Below, in pieces: positions 5,418-13,787 of a stretch of DNA of 14,487 nt. Origin of the DNA: Prevotellaceae bacterium (GTDB lineage Bacteria > Bacteroidota > Bacteroidia > Bacteroidales > Bacteroidaceae); the NCBI GenBank assembly GCA_003150315.1, contig QAML01000055.1, forward strand, positions 1-14,487. The letters run 5' to 3'. Position numbers and translations under genes: made by a program. The notes below the pieces were generated by a model, which had not been told where the DNA came from, did not search any database, and was given only the letters and a program-made list of their open reading frames with translations. The first letter of the stretch is position 1. Every line of letters starts with the position of its first letter.

Positions 5418-6836
5418 CTAATGAACTTTCTTCCCATCAATCGTAACGCTCAGATGCGCTGCATCCATCTTGTTTTTATTTGCCCAGAGCTTGGAGCCAG
5501 TGTTCTTGCCATCAGCAAATCCATAGACCTTAGCATCGTTGACAACCAGATTGTAGGTTGCATTATAATCGTTTCCGACTTCAATAGCAGCCTTTTCAGC
5601 AGCACCCTTATTACGGTCGTTGAATGTACAGTTATTTACAGTAAGATTTGTAGGGTTCGCTGCAGTTGCCTGTCCATACAGAAGAATCGCCTTGCCGTTG
5701 GTATTGAATGTGCACTTGTCGAACTTAACGTCTGTGCCACCCCAGGTCCAGATGGAGTACTGGTTTGCCATAGTATTATCGAACGTGCAGTTAACAAATG
5801 TCGCTTTACCGTAGAGGGTCAGCTTGCCCGTGATCGTGCAGTTTTTAAATACCAGCTTATCACAAACGATACCGTCAAAGTTGCCTGTGCCTGCCTGAAT
5901 ATTGAGATTATCAAAGGTGAATGTGGAACCTCTCTGGTAGTTCAACTGTCCACCTTCTGCTGCCACAGATTTCGTAATGACGTCCACCTCCGAAGAATTT
6001 CCATCTCCTGTGATCGTAACATTACGCCTATTATCACCTTGGGCAATGCCGTTGTCCAGAGTTACCTTGGTGTCTTTCGGCAGCTTTACGTTTGCCTTTC
6101 CGTCAGTAGCCTCTGTGATCGCATCATTCAGTGCTTTAGTATTCTGCACAATCGTCGGATATGTCGCATTCTTATCATATGTATTACCAAAGCTATCACT
6201 CTCGTAATCCTTCTGCGTAGCTGCCACATTGACTCCCAGGTTGATTTCCGGAGCCTCTGCATTTGTAGCATGGTTTGCTTCGTTGCCAACAGTTTCCGGC
6301 ATCCATACAACCAGAGTTACAGTTTCATCGGCACCAGTCGTATCAAGATGGCTTTCCTTGGAATATCCCTTGTTGATCGACTGACCTTCTCCTGCAGCTG
6401 CAACCAGTGCCGCACGATCAAGATTGGACTGATCGCCATCAACTACTGCAAAATTGATGTAATCGGACAGTTTGAAAGCATCTCCGTTCACATTGGTGCT
6501 GCCTTTTTCGCTGGCAATGTTGACTCCAAGCTTGTACTTGAGTGCCAGATTGCCTTCATTCTTAACTTTCAGCACGGCATATTCCACATGTCCCGGCTCC
6601 CAAAGAGCCCCATCGTTGAAAACTTTCGTTTCTTCCGTTACGCTAGTGAATGTCTTGTTCTCAGCGTTCTTGTACTCCAGTCCTACCTTCAGATTTCCTG
6701 CCTGGATCTTGTTCACGCCTGTACTTGCTGTGTCAGTGAACCAGGCGAAAGTCGTTCCGATCAGCAGTACGATGCATAAGAATAATGCAAAAAGACTGCC
6801 GCGGAGTGCTTTCTTTGTCTTTACGCTTTCATTCAT
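5418..6836 (-). CDS. SipW-dependent-type secreted surface protein with beta-helix-like C-terminus (array member 1)
   Basis: 472 aa, beginning MNESVKTKKALRGSLFALFL and continuing through a hydrophobic core to GTTFAWFTD, the SipW-type signal peptide of TasA/camelysin-like proteins. The TasA-like domain runs to about residue 215 and closes with VAATQKDYESDSFGNTYDKNATYP, a linker shared with its neighbours in spirit if not in each residue. The rest reads as short beta strands (FKNCTITGKLTLYG, FVNCTF, FDKCTFNTNGKAILLYG), suggesting a right-handed beta-helix. No sorting motif or second membrane segment is seen, so it is likely released or assembled into fibres as TasA is. The start at 6836 has GGAGGAG 6 nt upstream; the ATG at 6851 lies before that SD. 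It is the last gene of the array. Confidence 0.85.
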   Translation of the reverse strand: MNESVKTKKALRGSLFALFLCIVLLIGTTFAWFTDTASTGVNKIQAGNLKVGLEYKNAENKTFTSVTEETKVFNDGALWEPGHVEYAVLKVKNEGNLALKYKLGVNIASEKGSTNVNGDAFKLSDYINFAVVDGDQSNLDRAALVAAAGEGQSINKGYSKESHLDTTGADETVTLVVWMPETVGNEANHATNAEAPEINLGVNVAATQKDYESDSFGNTYDKNATYPTIVQNTKALNDAITEATDGKANVKLPKDTKVTLDNGIAQGDNRRNVTITGDGNSSEVDVITKSVAAEGGQLNYQRGSTFTFDNLNIQAGTGNFDGIVCDKLVFKNCTITGKLTLYGKATFVNCTFDNTMANQYSIWTWGGTDVKFDKCTFNTNGKAILLYGQATAANPTNLTVNNCTFNDRNKGAAEKAAIEVGNDYNATYNLVVNDAKVYGFADGKNTGSKLWANKNKMDAAHLSVTIDGKKVH

Positions 6837-7140
6837 AATTTGCTCCTCCATTTTAAATAATGATGTACGATATACCCCCCTCGAAATTTTTCCAGAGATT
6901 CGAGGAGAGGAGCTTCTCCCTCTCGGAGATCAAAAGGCGCGCGGTCTTTTCCTCTGCCGACGGCTCTGCGAGGTCTGCATATTCCTGCAAAGTCTCCGGC
7001 TCCCCGTGCCCTTTGATCTCCGCCCCGTTCTGCGGGGCAGATGACTCCCCGAATTTACCTGCAAGATGAAACTCGCCACCGACTGGTCACAGTCGGCGGC
7101 GAATCCTATTGTTTCGGTCATTCTTCGCAACAAGGAAGTT
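6677..7140 (-). repeat. Near-identical 464-nt repeat, copy 1 (leader plus signal-peptide region)
   Basis: This segment matches 8331-8795 with scattered differences, by eye roughly nineteen bases in twenty. It runs from just before the upstream stop codon, through the leader, into about 50 codons of the gene. Outside it the two genes diverge strongly. Confidence 0.85.
6837..7101 (-). ncRNA. Structured mRNA leader of array member 1
   Basis: In transcript order: a hairpin at 7101-7074 (CGCCGCCGACTG/CAGTCGGTGGCG), P1 at 7042-7016 (GCCCCG/CGGGGC with outer ATCT/AGAT), and a long-range helix P2. P2 pairs GGAGATCAAAGG (7021-7010) with CCTTTTGATCTCC (6937-6925). A purine-rich hairpin follows at 6925-6901, then the SD. 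In the first hairpin the one imperfect pair is G-U on the minus strand but A-C on the plus strand, which favours a minus-strand RNA. P1 and P2 compete for AGAT. Confidence 0.65.
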
Positions 7141-7146
7141 TATGAT

Positions 7147-8490
7147 TTATTTGTACTCTGTAATGCTATATTTACTATTGTTCGTCACATTAAAGCTGGA
7201 GTCCAATCCAGGATAGTGCGAACGGGTATCTACCACCAGATAACCCGGTGTAGTAATATCAATATTCGCATCACCAATTTTACCGGATTTTACCGTACCG
7301 TCATTGTTGAGTTTGATAACAACATTTTTTCCAATTGTGGTATTTCCGGCACGCATCATGACACCAATACCATTGTTGATATTAAAAGTACCTCCGTTTA
7401 TATGAACCGTATCCTTATTAGCAACATACACACCGCAGGCAATATATCCCTTAGTCTGAATATTGGCATTGAACACTCCACCATTTACTGTGATCTCGCA
7501 ACCCTCTTTGGCAGAACCATTAGTAGCAATGACACTATTATCCTTGGAAGTGAATGTACCACCGTTCACGGTCAGCTTACTACCGCCAAACAAAGCACAA
7601 ACTGCTTCCTGTGCAGTGAAGTTACCACCATTTACTACAACCTCTCCACCATTGTTATTAAAAACATAGGCTCTACTAGCATTGACCGTGCCACCGCTTA
7701 TGGTCAATTTTCCATCAGACTCTATATTAGCAAAAGTTTTAGTAACATTGACAGTCTTTCCATTTAAATCGATGGTAACATCCTTATTGCTCGGAACATT
7801 TATTCTGTTGTTTCCAAGCTCTATATCATCTTTCAGAACAATATATCCACCATTTTCAACAGCAGAGGTCAGTTCGCTCACAGTGCTAACAGCTGTAGGA
7901 TATGCTGCATTTTTATCATATTCGTTATTGAAGCTATCAGATTCTACTGTATTCTGTGTAGCAACAACAGTGATTCTTACTCCGTCAATGGACTTATCCT
8001 GATAGTTGTTGCCTGCTGTTTCCTGCATGTGACCTTTGATTGTAAAGCCAGTGCCGTTTTCATTAGCTTTCAAATGCTGTTCCGTAAGGTCAATAGGATC
8101 ATCGTTTATCGTCCAGTCAATGACATCATTGAGCTCAGCATCGCCCTTGATTCCGCTGATCTGAACTTTGTACTTCAATGCCAGATTGCCTTTATTCACT
8201 ACGCGAAGCTGTGGCAGTTCATAGGTACAGCCCGGTTCCCACAGGATTGCTTCACCTTCATGTCCTTCAGCTTTTACAAACTGTAAGTCTTCCTGGGTTG
8301 CATCTACCCAACCATCAGCAGTTTTCTTTTCCAGTCCTACCTTCAGATTCCCTGCCTGGATCTTGTTCACGCCCGTGCTCACGCTGTCGGTGAACCAGGC
8401 AAAGGTCGTTCCGATCAGCAGCACGATGCATAAGAATAATGCAAAAAGACTGCCGCGGAGCGCTTTCTTTGTCTTTACGCTTTCATTCAT
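7147..8490 (-). CDS. SipW-dependent-type secreted surface protein with NGGTF repeats (array member 2)
   Basis: 447 aa. The signal peptide and first 50 residues are nearly those of array member 1, then a TasA-like domain reaches VATQNTVESDSFNNEYDKNA (about residues 190-210). From about 240 the chain consists of strand-turn repeats with the motif NGG(T/N/V)F: VNGGNFTAQ, VNGGTFTSK, VNGGVFNAN, INGGTFNINN. These read as a regular beta-helix stack. No cell-wall anchor is seen. GGAGGAG lies 6 nt before the chosen ATG at 8490; the in-frame ATG at 8505 precedes the SD and is rejected. The leader upstream is an almost exact copy of the one before member 1. Likely a fibre or matrix component; binding specificity is unknown. 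Confidence 0.85.
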   Translation of the reverse strand: MNESVKTKKALRGSLFALFLCIVLLIGTTFAWFTDSVSTGVNKIQAGNLKVGLEKKTADGWVDATQEDLQFVKAEGHEGEAILWEPGCTYELPQLRVVNKGNLALKYKVQISGIKGDAELNDVIDWTINDDPIDLTEQHLKANENGTGFTIKGHMQETAGNNYQDKSIDGVRITVVATQNTVESDSFNNEYDKNAAYPTAVSTVSELTSAVENGGYIVLKDDIELGNNRINVPSNKDVTIDLNGKTVNVTKTFANIESDGKLTISGGTVNASRAYVFNNNGGEVVVNGGNFTAQEAVCALFGGSKLTVNGGTFTSKDNSVIATNGSAKEGCEITVNGGVFNANIQTKGYIACGVYVANKDTVHINGGTFNINNGIGVMMRAGNTTIGKNVVIKLNNDGTVKSGKIGDANIDITTPGYLVVDTRSHYPGLDSSFNVTNNSKYSITEYK

Positions 8491-8756
8491 AATTTGCTCC
8501 TCCATTTTAAATAATGATGTACGATGTACCCCCCCCCGAAATTTTCCAGAGATTCGAGGAGAGGAGCTTCTCCCTCTCGGAGATCAAAAGGCGCGCGGTC
8601 TTTTCCTCTGCCGACGGCTCTGTGCAGTCTGCATATTCCTGCAAAGTCTCCGGCTCCCCGTGCCCTTTGATCTCCGCCCCGTCCTGCGGGGCAGATGACT
8701 CCCCTGAATTTGCCTGCAAGATGAAACTCGCCACCGACTGGTCACAGTCGGCGGCG
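8491..8756 (-). ncRNA. Structured mRNA leader of array member 2
   Basis: Same order as in the leader of member 1: a hairpin at 8756-8729, P1 at 8696-8670, and P2 pairing 8675-8664 (GGAGATCAAAGG) with 8591-8579 (CCTTTTGATCTCC). A purine-rich hairpin at 8579-8555 and the SD follow. As a near-copy it gives no independent support, but members 4, 5 and 6 do. Confidence 0.62.
8529..8537 (-). repeat. G9 homopolymer in a surface-protein leader
   Basis: Nine consecutive C on the plus strand (G on the transcript) lie about 20 nt before the SD of array member 2. The equivalent tract is six in the leader of member 1 (6875-6880), and five in that of member 6. Confidence 0.8.
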
Positions 8757-8807
8757 AATCCTATCGTTTCGGGCATTCTTCGCAGCAAGGAAGTTGATGG
8801 TCGTTAT

Positions 8808-9524
8808 TTATTGATTTTCGTTGGTTTTGTTACCGGCTTTATCGCTGCCGGAAGCTTTGTCCGTCTGGTTCTGGCTGTTAGCACCATCCTGTCCGGAAGT
8901 GCCGTCTACCGAGCTACCACCGGAAGAACCGTCCTTATTGTCTTTCGTGGCCGGAGCGGACTGCATATTTTCGGTCGGTTCCTGCGTTGAAGCATCCGAT
9001 GAGGCTCCCCCGTTGATCACGATCTTGTTATCCAACACCTGCGTCGCGCCGTCAAATCCTGCCGCACCCGGAGCACCCCAAGCCGCCAGCACTTTGCAGA
9101 TCACGTTTGAGTTTCCATTGGAAATCGTGAAATTATATTCCTGACCTCTTGTCAATGCCTCCGTATAATATGTCGAAGTGGTTCCGCCCGAAGTTATCTG
9201 AATGATGCAGTACCCGCCACCGCTCGGCTCCGTATTCGGATTCAGCGTCAGCACATACGTTGTATTTGCAGCCAGCGCATACTTCCCGTCATTGCTCTTC
9301 GTCAACACATCTCTATTTTGCACCCTAACCGTCTCTCCCAGCGAATACTCCTCCGCCGAAATCGTCGATTGTGACTGCACCCCGCTAGTGAACCACGCCC
9401 AGGTCATCCCCGCCAGGCAGATGGTGCATACGATGATCCCAAGAAATGACGGAAGCAGCATCCGCCAGACGGAAGACTCCGCCGCCATGCCGTTCTTTAT
9501 GAAATTGTTCTGCCGTCTTTTCAA
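8808..9524 (-). CDS. Small SipW-type secreted protein with disordered C-terminal tail (array member 3)
   Basis: About 238 aa. A basic start (LKRRQNNFIKNG) is followed by a membrane segment and GMTWAWFTSGVQSQSTISAE, a SipW-type signal different from that of the other members. A beta-rich part (about 60-170) contains CIIQITSGGTTSTYYTEAL and NFTISNGNSNVICKVLAAWG. From about 175 to the end the chain is a low-complexity Ser/Gly/Asp/Asn tail with no sorting signal. The start is uncertain: TTG at 9524 has GAGAGG 11 nt upstream, GTG at 9533 lies too close to it, and the first ATG (9488-9486 region) would lose the basic residues and has no SD. It follows member 4 by about 50 nt without its own structured leader, so these two probably work as a pair, perhaps as subunit and adaptor. 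Confidence 0.75.
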   Translation of the reverse strand: MKRRQNNFIKNGMAAESSVWRMLLPSFLGIIVCTICLAGMTWAWFTSGVQSQSTISAEEYSLGETVRVQNRDVLTKSNDGKYALAANTTYVLTLNPNTEPSGGGYCIIQITSGGTTSTYYTEALTRGQEYNFTISNGNSNVICKVLAAWGAPGAAGFDGATQVLDNKIVINGGASSDASTQEPTENMQSAPATKDNKDGSSGGSSVDGTSGQDGANSQNQTDKASGSDKAGNKTNENQ

Positions 9525-9576
9525 CAGTAACACGTCCTCTCGCTATTTTTCTGCAAAGCCCTCCGGGCCGCTTTTC

Positions 9577-11043
9577 TTATTTCACTGCAAAGCCTTTCCG
9601 GCTGCTGTTATTCTGAATACTGATAGTTTTCTTCTGATCTACTGTATTTTTTTCAAACTCCTGCTCTGCACCCGAAATCCCGGTGATCTCAACCGCCTTG
9701 GAAGCATCGCAGTTTGCCAGACCATTAAAGGTATTTCCGGTCATCACAAGACTTGTTCCACTCTCGCCCGTTATGCAAAGCACGCTGTGAGCACCTTCTG
9801 CAAGCTTGCTGTCCGCTGCACTGTTCTGAGCTTTTGCAGCCGCTGACCCACATTCGAATTCAACATACTTATGCCCCGCCGAAACAGAAGCCTCCGGCAC
9901 GTTGAATGTGCAGTTCTTGATGGTGATGGACGCAGAAGCCTTTGCAGAAATATCGATGCTGGACCACTGCGGTTCTTCGAACGTACACTTGTCGATGATC
10001 AGCTTGCCGTTGTAACCCGTCGCCTTGAGGCTGATGCCCTTGTTTTCCGCTGTCCGCGGAGATTTGAAGGTGATGCCCTGCAGCGTCACATTGTTATTTG
10101 AACCGATCTCAAGTGCCTTGCCGGAAAGTACCGCACCGCCGACGCTCTTGATCGTAACGTTTTCATTGACCGTGATCGGCTCGTTCAGCGAAATGCTGCC
10201 CGTCAGCTCGATGGTGTCGCCGGATTTCGCCTTCTTGAGTGCACTTGTGAACTCGCTGGCACTTGCTGCCGGATAGGTTGCTTCTCTATCGTAATCATTT
10301 CCGGTGCTGTCGGATTCCTCCGATGCCTGCGTCGCGCCCAGGCTGATGCCCAGATCTATAGTGAGATGATCATTTCCATCACTAGTCTTGTCGATTGTTT
10401 TTCCATCCTTTTCCGTGTCGGAATAGTTGGCAAGGTTGTAGTTGTAATCCGTCTCCGCGTTCGGCTGCCAGTAAATGATCACGCCATAGGTGGTGCTGGT
10501 CGAGCCGACAGTAAGCTTTTGTACCGATTTATTCGAATCATTATTATACGCTGCTACCGGGATGCTGAGCTGGTCGCTAGTCACCTGCTGGAATCCCGTT
10601 TTCAACGCTTCCTCCGACAAATCAGTAGCCCCTACCGCATGATCCAAAACCTTGACCTTCAGCACGTCTTTTAAGGATCTCTTTGTTCCTGCAATGGTGT
10701 TGGCATTGTTGAGGTCCAGTGCCAGTCTGTAGTTCAGCGCCAGATCGCCTGTGTTCTTTACTGTGAAATTTTCGTATGCCACTGCACCCGGCTCCCAGTC
10801 TATGGAATTTCCCTTTTCATCCGTAAACAGTAACGTGTTCTGCTGAACTTCTTTCGCCTCTGTTACCTTCTGATTGGTATGCAAAAGCTGCACGTCCAGC
10901 TTGCCGGTCGTGATGGTGTTGGTGCCGCTGCTGACGCTGTCCGTGAACCATGCAAAGGTGCTCCCTGCCATCATCAACATGCTGAACAGCAGTGCGCATG
11001 TACTTATTAAAAGAGCTTTTTTCGTTGTACTGCTCCGTTTCAT
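9577..11043 (-). CDS. SipW-dependent-type secreted surface protein, divergent (array member 4)
   Basis: 488 aa. The start MKRSSTTKKALLISTCALLF leads to GSTFAWFTDSVSSGTNTITT, a SipW-type signal distinct from the MNES group. A TasA-like domain ends near residue 260 at GATQASEESDSTGNDYDREATYP, the family linker. The C-terminal part is beta-helix-like (VTIKSVGGAVLSGKALEIGS, LIIDKCTFEEPQWSSIDISA, ITIKNCTFNVPEASV). No cell-wall anchor is seen. The SD AGAAGGAG lies 7-8 nt before the ATG. Codon choice looks more GC-rich than that of members 5 and 6, consistent with a longer separate history. It is followed closely by member 3. Confidence 0.85.
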   Translation of the reverse strand: MKRSSTTKKALLISTCALLFSMLMMAGSTFAWFTDSVSSGTNTITTGKLDVQLLHTNQKVTEAKEVQQNTLLFTDEKGNSIDWEPGAVAYENFTVKNTGDLALNYRLALDLNNANTIAGTKRSLKDVLKVKVLDHAVGATDLSEEALKTGFQQVTSDQLSIPVAAYNNDSNKSVQKLTVGSTSTTYGVIIYWQPNAETDYNYNLANYSDTEKDGKTIDKTSDGNDHLTIDLGISLGATQASEESDSTGNDYDREATYPAASASEFTSALKKAKSGDTIELTGSISLNEPITVNENVTIKSVGGAVLSGKALEIGSNNNVTLQGITFKSPRTAENKGISLKATGYNGKLIIDKCTFEEPQWSSIDISAKASASITIKNCTFNVPEASVSAGHKYVEFECGSAAAKAQNSAADSKLAEGAHSVLCITGESGTSLVMTGNTFNGLANCDASKAVEITGISGAEQEFEKNTVDQKKTISIQNNSSRKGFAVK

Positions 11044-11140
11044 ATCAGAATCTCCTTCTGTTGTTTTCAGAAATCAAAAGACACACAATCCCATCGCACT
11101 TTGTGCCCTTTGATTCCCGCCCGCCAAAAGGCGGGTGGAA
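11044..11140 (-). ncRNA. Structured mRNA leader of array member 4
   Basis: P1: CCCGCC/GGCGGG (11135-11120) with outer TTCC/GGAA (11140-11114). P2: GGAATCAAAG (11117-11108) with CTTTTGATTTC (11080-11070), extended by CACA/TGTG. A short inner hairpin GCAC-aaa-GTGC is present. The outer P1 arm and P2 share GGAA. The bases differ from leaders 1 and 6 (GGAGAT to GGAAT), yet both helices are kept. The SD sits in a possible CAGAA-ggaga-TTCTG hairpin. Confidence 0.6.
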
Positions 11141-11175
11141 ACATGAAAAATTAAAATTTTATATTACTGTCGATT

Positions 11176-12390
11176 TTATTCTTTTACAACTTTGTACCAA
11201 GTGTCAGATCCATGAGCTTCGGAGACTACTTTGTAGCCATCTGCTACGAAGTTTCCATGTGGATTCTCTGATGCGCTGTTCGATGGATCAAAGTTCACAA
11301 ATGTGCCACCCTTGATGATAACTTTCGCTGACCCGTCTTTCCATGCAGAGTCAATGCAGTTGATTAAATACTTATATCCATAGGCTGGATTGCTATATGG
11401 CTCACAGGCAAATTTGCCTCCATTGATAACTAGCGTACCTTTCTGAATCTGTACCGCTGTACCACCACCATAATAATCTCCACCGTTGATCGTTAATGTA
11501 GCATCATTACGAACATTCAAAGCATAGCCACCATTCTTACCAGTATCAATACCACCATTATCAGATGCGTTAATTGTTGTATCAGCATCAACAATCAGTG
11601 CAGTGAAGTTTGTATTGTTATTTCCCATATTGTCTGGGCTGATGATTTTTTTATCCAAGTTCAATGTAGTCGGCTTGGAAATAATTACACGATCTGCAGC
11701 AGTATCACCAATATTATTTGTCTTAATATCCTCCGATACGGAGATGATTCCGCCAGTAGAAAGTGCTGTTTTTAATTCATCAGATGTGGCAATATTCGAA
11801 AATGCATTTTCATCGTATGTATTGCCGAAGCTATCACTTTCCTCAGCTACCTGTGTTGCATATACAGTAATAGTGATTCCATCAATAGACAGACCCTGAT
11901 ATTCATTGCCTGCAGATTCCTGCATGTGTCCTTGGATCGTCATAGGACTAGACGTCTCATTAGCCTTCAGCTTATCTTCAGCATCCGTTAACGCTTTACC
12001 ATCAAGTGTCCAGTCAATTACTTCATTCAGCTTCTGGTCACCTTCTACTCCAGTTACCTTCACGATGTACTTTAATGCCAGATTACCGTTATTAATCACA
12101 CGGATTTCTGGAAGTTTATATCTACATCCAGGTTCCCAAAGGATCTCTTCATTTTCAGCACCTCTAGCTTTCTGGAAATTCAGTGGTGCTTTTGTCGCAT
12201 CCTTCCAGCTGCCATCAGCCGCCTTGTACTCAAGTCCCACATCCAGTTTACCTGACTGGATCTTGTTCACGCCTGTGCTCGCGGTATCTGTGAACCAGGC
12301 AAAGGTCGTTCCGATGAGTAGCACGATGCATAAGAATAATGCAAAGAGACTGCCACGGAGTGCTTTTTTCGTTTTTGTGCTCTCGTTCAT
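11176..12390 (-). CDS. SipW-dependent-type secreted surface protein (array member 5)
   Basis: 404 aa. MNESTKTKKALRGSLFALFL starts the common signal region ending AWFTDTASTGVNKIQSGKL. The TasA-like domain ends with the linker VAEESDSFGNTYDENA (about residue 195). The C-terminal part has beta-helix strands (LTINGGDYYGGG, LVINGGKF, KVIIKGGTFVNFDPSN) and ends YKVVSEAHGSDTWYKVVKE. That closing module, GGT(F/Y)VNFDPSN...YKVV...WYKVV, is shared with members 6 and 7. The start at 12390 has AGAAAGGAAG just upstream. Third base choice is AT-richer than in member 4. No anchor is seen; it probably assembles outside the cell. Confidence 0.86.
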   Translation of the reverse strand: MNESTKTKKALRGSLFALFLCIVLLIGTTFAWFTDTASTGVNKIQSGKLDVGLEYKAADGSWKDATKAPLNFQKARGAENEEILWEPGCRYKLPEIRVINNGNLALKYIVKVTGVEGDQKLNEVIDWTLDGKALTDAEDKLKANETSSPMTIQGHMQESAGNEYQGLSIDGITITVYATQVAEESDSFGNTYDENAFSNIATSDELKTALSTGGIISVSEDIKTNNIGDTAADRVIISKPTTLNLDKKIISPDNMGNNNTNFTALIVDADTTINASDNGGIDTGKNGGYALNVRNDATLTINGGDYYGGGTAVQIQKGTLVINGGKFACEPYSNPAYGYKYLINCIDSAWKDGSAKVIIKGGTFVNFDPSNSASENPHGNFVADGYKVVSEAHGSDTWYKVVKE

Positions 12391-12546
12391 TTGCTTCTTC
12401 CTTTCTGCTTAAATTTTCTAATTCAATACTCATTTCCATCGGAAAGTAAAGGACACAGTACCTATCATTATACAGTCTGATAACATATCCTTTACTTCCT
12501 ACTCACCGGACGGTGAGCTGAGTATATCAATCTTAGATTTTCTAAT
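12391..12546 (-). ncRNA. Structured mRNA leader of array member 5
   Basis: P1: CTCACC-gtcc-GGTGAG (12517-12502). P2: GGAAGTAAAGGA (12499-12488) with TCCTTTACTTTCC (12453-12441). An inner TATCA/TGATA stem is present. An outer ATACTCA (12525-12519)/TGAGTAT (12432-12426) helix closes the whole. Almost every paired base differs from the other leaders, yet the plan is kept, which is the best covariation evidence here. The leader is flanked by a 15-nt direct repeat (12408-12422, 12532-12546; one change). Confidence 0.65.
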
Positions 12547-12551
12547 CGTTT

Positions 12552-13787
12552 CTATTCTGCAACAACTTTGTACCAAGTGTCAGATCCGTGGGGTTCGGAG
12601 ACTACCTTGTAACCATCTGCTACGAAGTTTGTTCCTGAACCTTCTGCACCATTGTTAGACGGGTCAAAGTTTACATAAGTACCACCTTTAACAATGATTT
12701 TTGCAGTTCCATTTTTATAATTCCCATCAATACAATTTAATGTGTATCTGTAATCTTTCGTATCAACATCAGGTGCAACTTGGAAGAAGCCATCATTTAC
12801 GATCAACGTTCCCTTCTCAACATTGAAAATCGTACCGCCTCCATAGTATTTTCCGCCATTGACAGTGACCGTGATACCTTCACCCTGAATGTGTGCGACG
12901 TATGGACCGCCTATATAAGATGCACTTGCATCTGTTTTATCCAGGCAATTGATTCCTCCCTTGCTGGAAGCATTGATCGTCAGGTCTTTTTTCACATACA
13001 ATGCTGCCCAGTTGTTAGAAGCTTCCAAGCTTCCCGGTACAGTATACATAGCACCTAAATATAACGTCGTTGGTGCTTCGACAGTTACACGATCCGCTGC
13101 TGCTGTTTTCGACTCATCTGCAGTGATGTTATCATTGATCGCAATCGATCCACCATCAGCAAAAGCCTTTTTCATATCGGAATACTTTGCAACTGGATAA
13201 CCAGCGTTCGCATCGTATGTATTACCAAAGCTGTCGTTTTCTACAGTATCCTGAGTTGCAACAACAGTAATGCTGATACCATCGATCGACAGTCCCTGAT
13301 ATTCATTGCCTGCTGATTCCTGCATATGACCTTTAATTGTAAGATCCTCTGAAGTTGCGCCTGCTGCAAGACTGTGATCTGTATCAAGGGCAACATCGCT
13401 GATAGTCCAATTGATGACTTCATTTAACTTTTCATCACCCTGGATACCATTTATCTTGATCTTATACTTCAATGCCAGATTCCCCTTATTGACAACGCGG
13501 AGTACCGGCAATTCATAAGTACATCCCGGTTCCCAGAGAATCGCTTCATTTTCATGTCCTGAAGCTTTTACAAAATCAATCGTTTTACCCTCAGCAGATA
13601 CCCAACTACCATTGGCATCTTTCATCTGTAAATCCACCTTCAGGTTCCCTGCCTGGATCTTGTTCACGCCTGTGCTCGCTGTATCTGTAAACCAAGCGAA
13701 GGTCGTTCCGATGAGCAGCACGATGCATAAAAATAATGCAAAGAGGCTGCCACGGAGTGCTTTTTTGGTTTTCGTGCTTTCGTTCAT
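12552..13787 (-). CDS. SipW-dependent-type secreted surface protein (array member 6)
   Basis: 411 aa, closest to member 5. The common start MNESTKTKKALRGSLFALFL, the AWFTDTASTGVNKIQAGNL region, and the linker VENDSFGNTYDANAGYPVAK are present. The C-terminal strands include VTVNGGKYYGGGTIFNVEKG, LIVNDGFFQV and KIIVKGGTYVNFDPSN, with the closing YKVVSEPHGSDTWYKVVAE. Between the linker and the last two strands it differs from member 5 at most positions. The start at 13787 follows GGAGGAG by 6 nt; the ATG at 13802 lies ahead of that SD. Secreted, no anchor seen. It is likely an alternative or additional fibre subunit. Confidence 0.86.
   Translation of the reverse strand: MNESTKTKKALRGSLFALFLCIVLLIGTTFAWFTDTASTGVNKIQAGNLKVDLQMKDANGSWVSAEGKTIDFVKASGHENEAILWEPGCTYELPVLRVVNKGNLALKYKIKINGIQGDEKLNEVINWTISDVALDTDHSLAAGATSEDLTIKGHMQESAGNEYQGLSIDGISITVVATQDTVENDSFGNTYDANAGYPVAKYSDMKKAFADGGSIAINDNITADESKTAAADRVTVEAPTTLYLGAMYTVPGSLEASNNWAALYVKKDLTINASSKGGINCLDKTDASASYIGGPYVAHIQGEGITVTVNGGKYYGGGTIFNVEKGTLIVNDGFFQVAPDVDTKDYRYTLNCIDGNYKNGTAKIIVKGGTYVNFDPSNNGAEGSGTNFVADGYKVVSEPHGSDTWYKVVAE

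Larger units (their letters stand above)
8330..8795 (-). repeat. Near-identical 464-nt repeat, copy 2
   Basis: Partner of 6677-7140. The copies differ by small substitutions and by a few indels, including the length of a C/G homopolymer (six in copy 1, nine in copy 2). An open frame of 93 codons on the minus strand in this copy is broken in the other, so the leader is unlikely to be coding. Confidence 0.85.

Noticed and set aside
5412..6779. 455-codon plus-strand open frame opposite array member 1
   Set aside because: Shadow of the minus-strand gene; composition (Cys/Ile/Ser-rich) and absence of an SD argue against it.
8507..8788. 93-codon open frame on the minus strand in the leader of array member 2
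   Set aside because: No SD, and the near-identical sequence before member 1 breaks the frame, while helices are kept. The region behaves as structured leader, not coding sequence.
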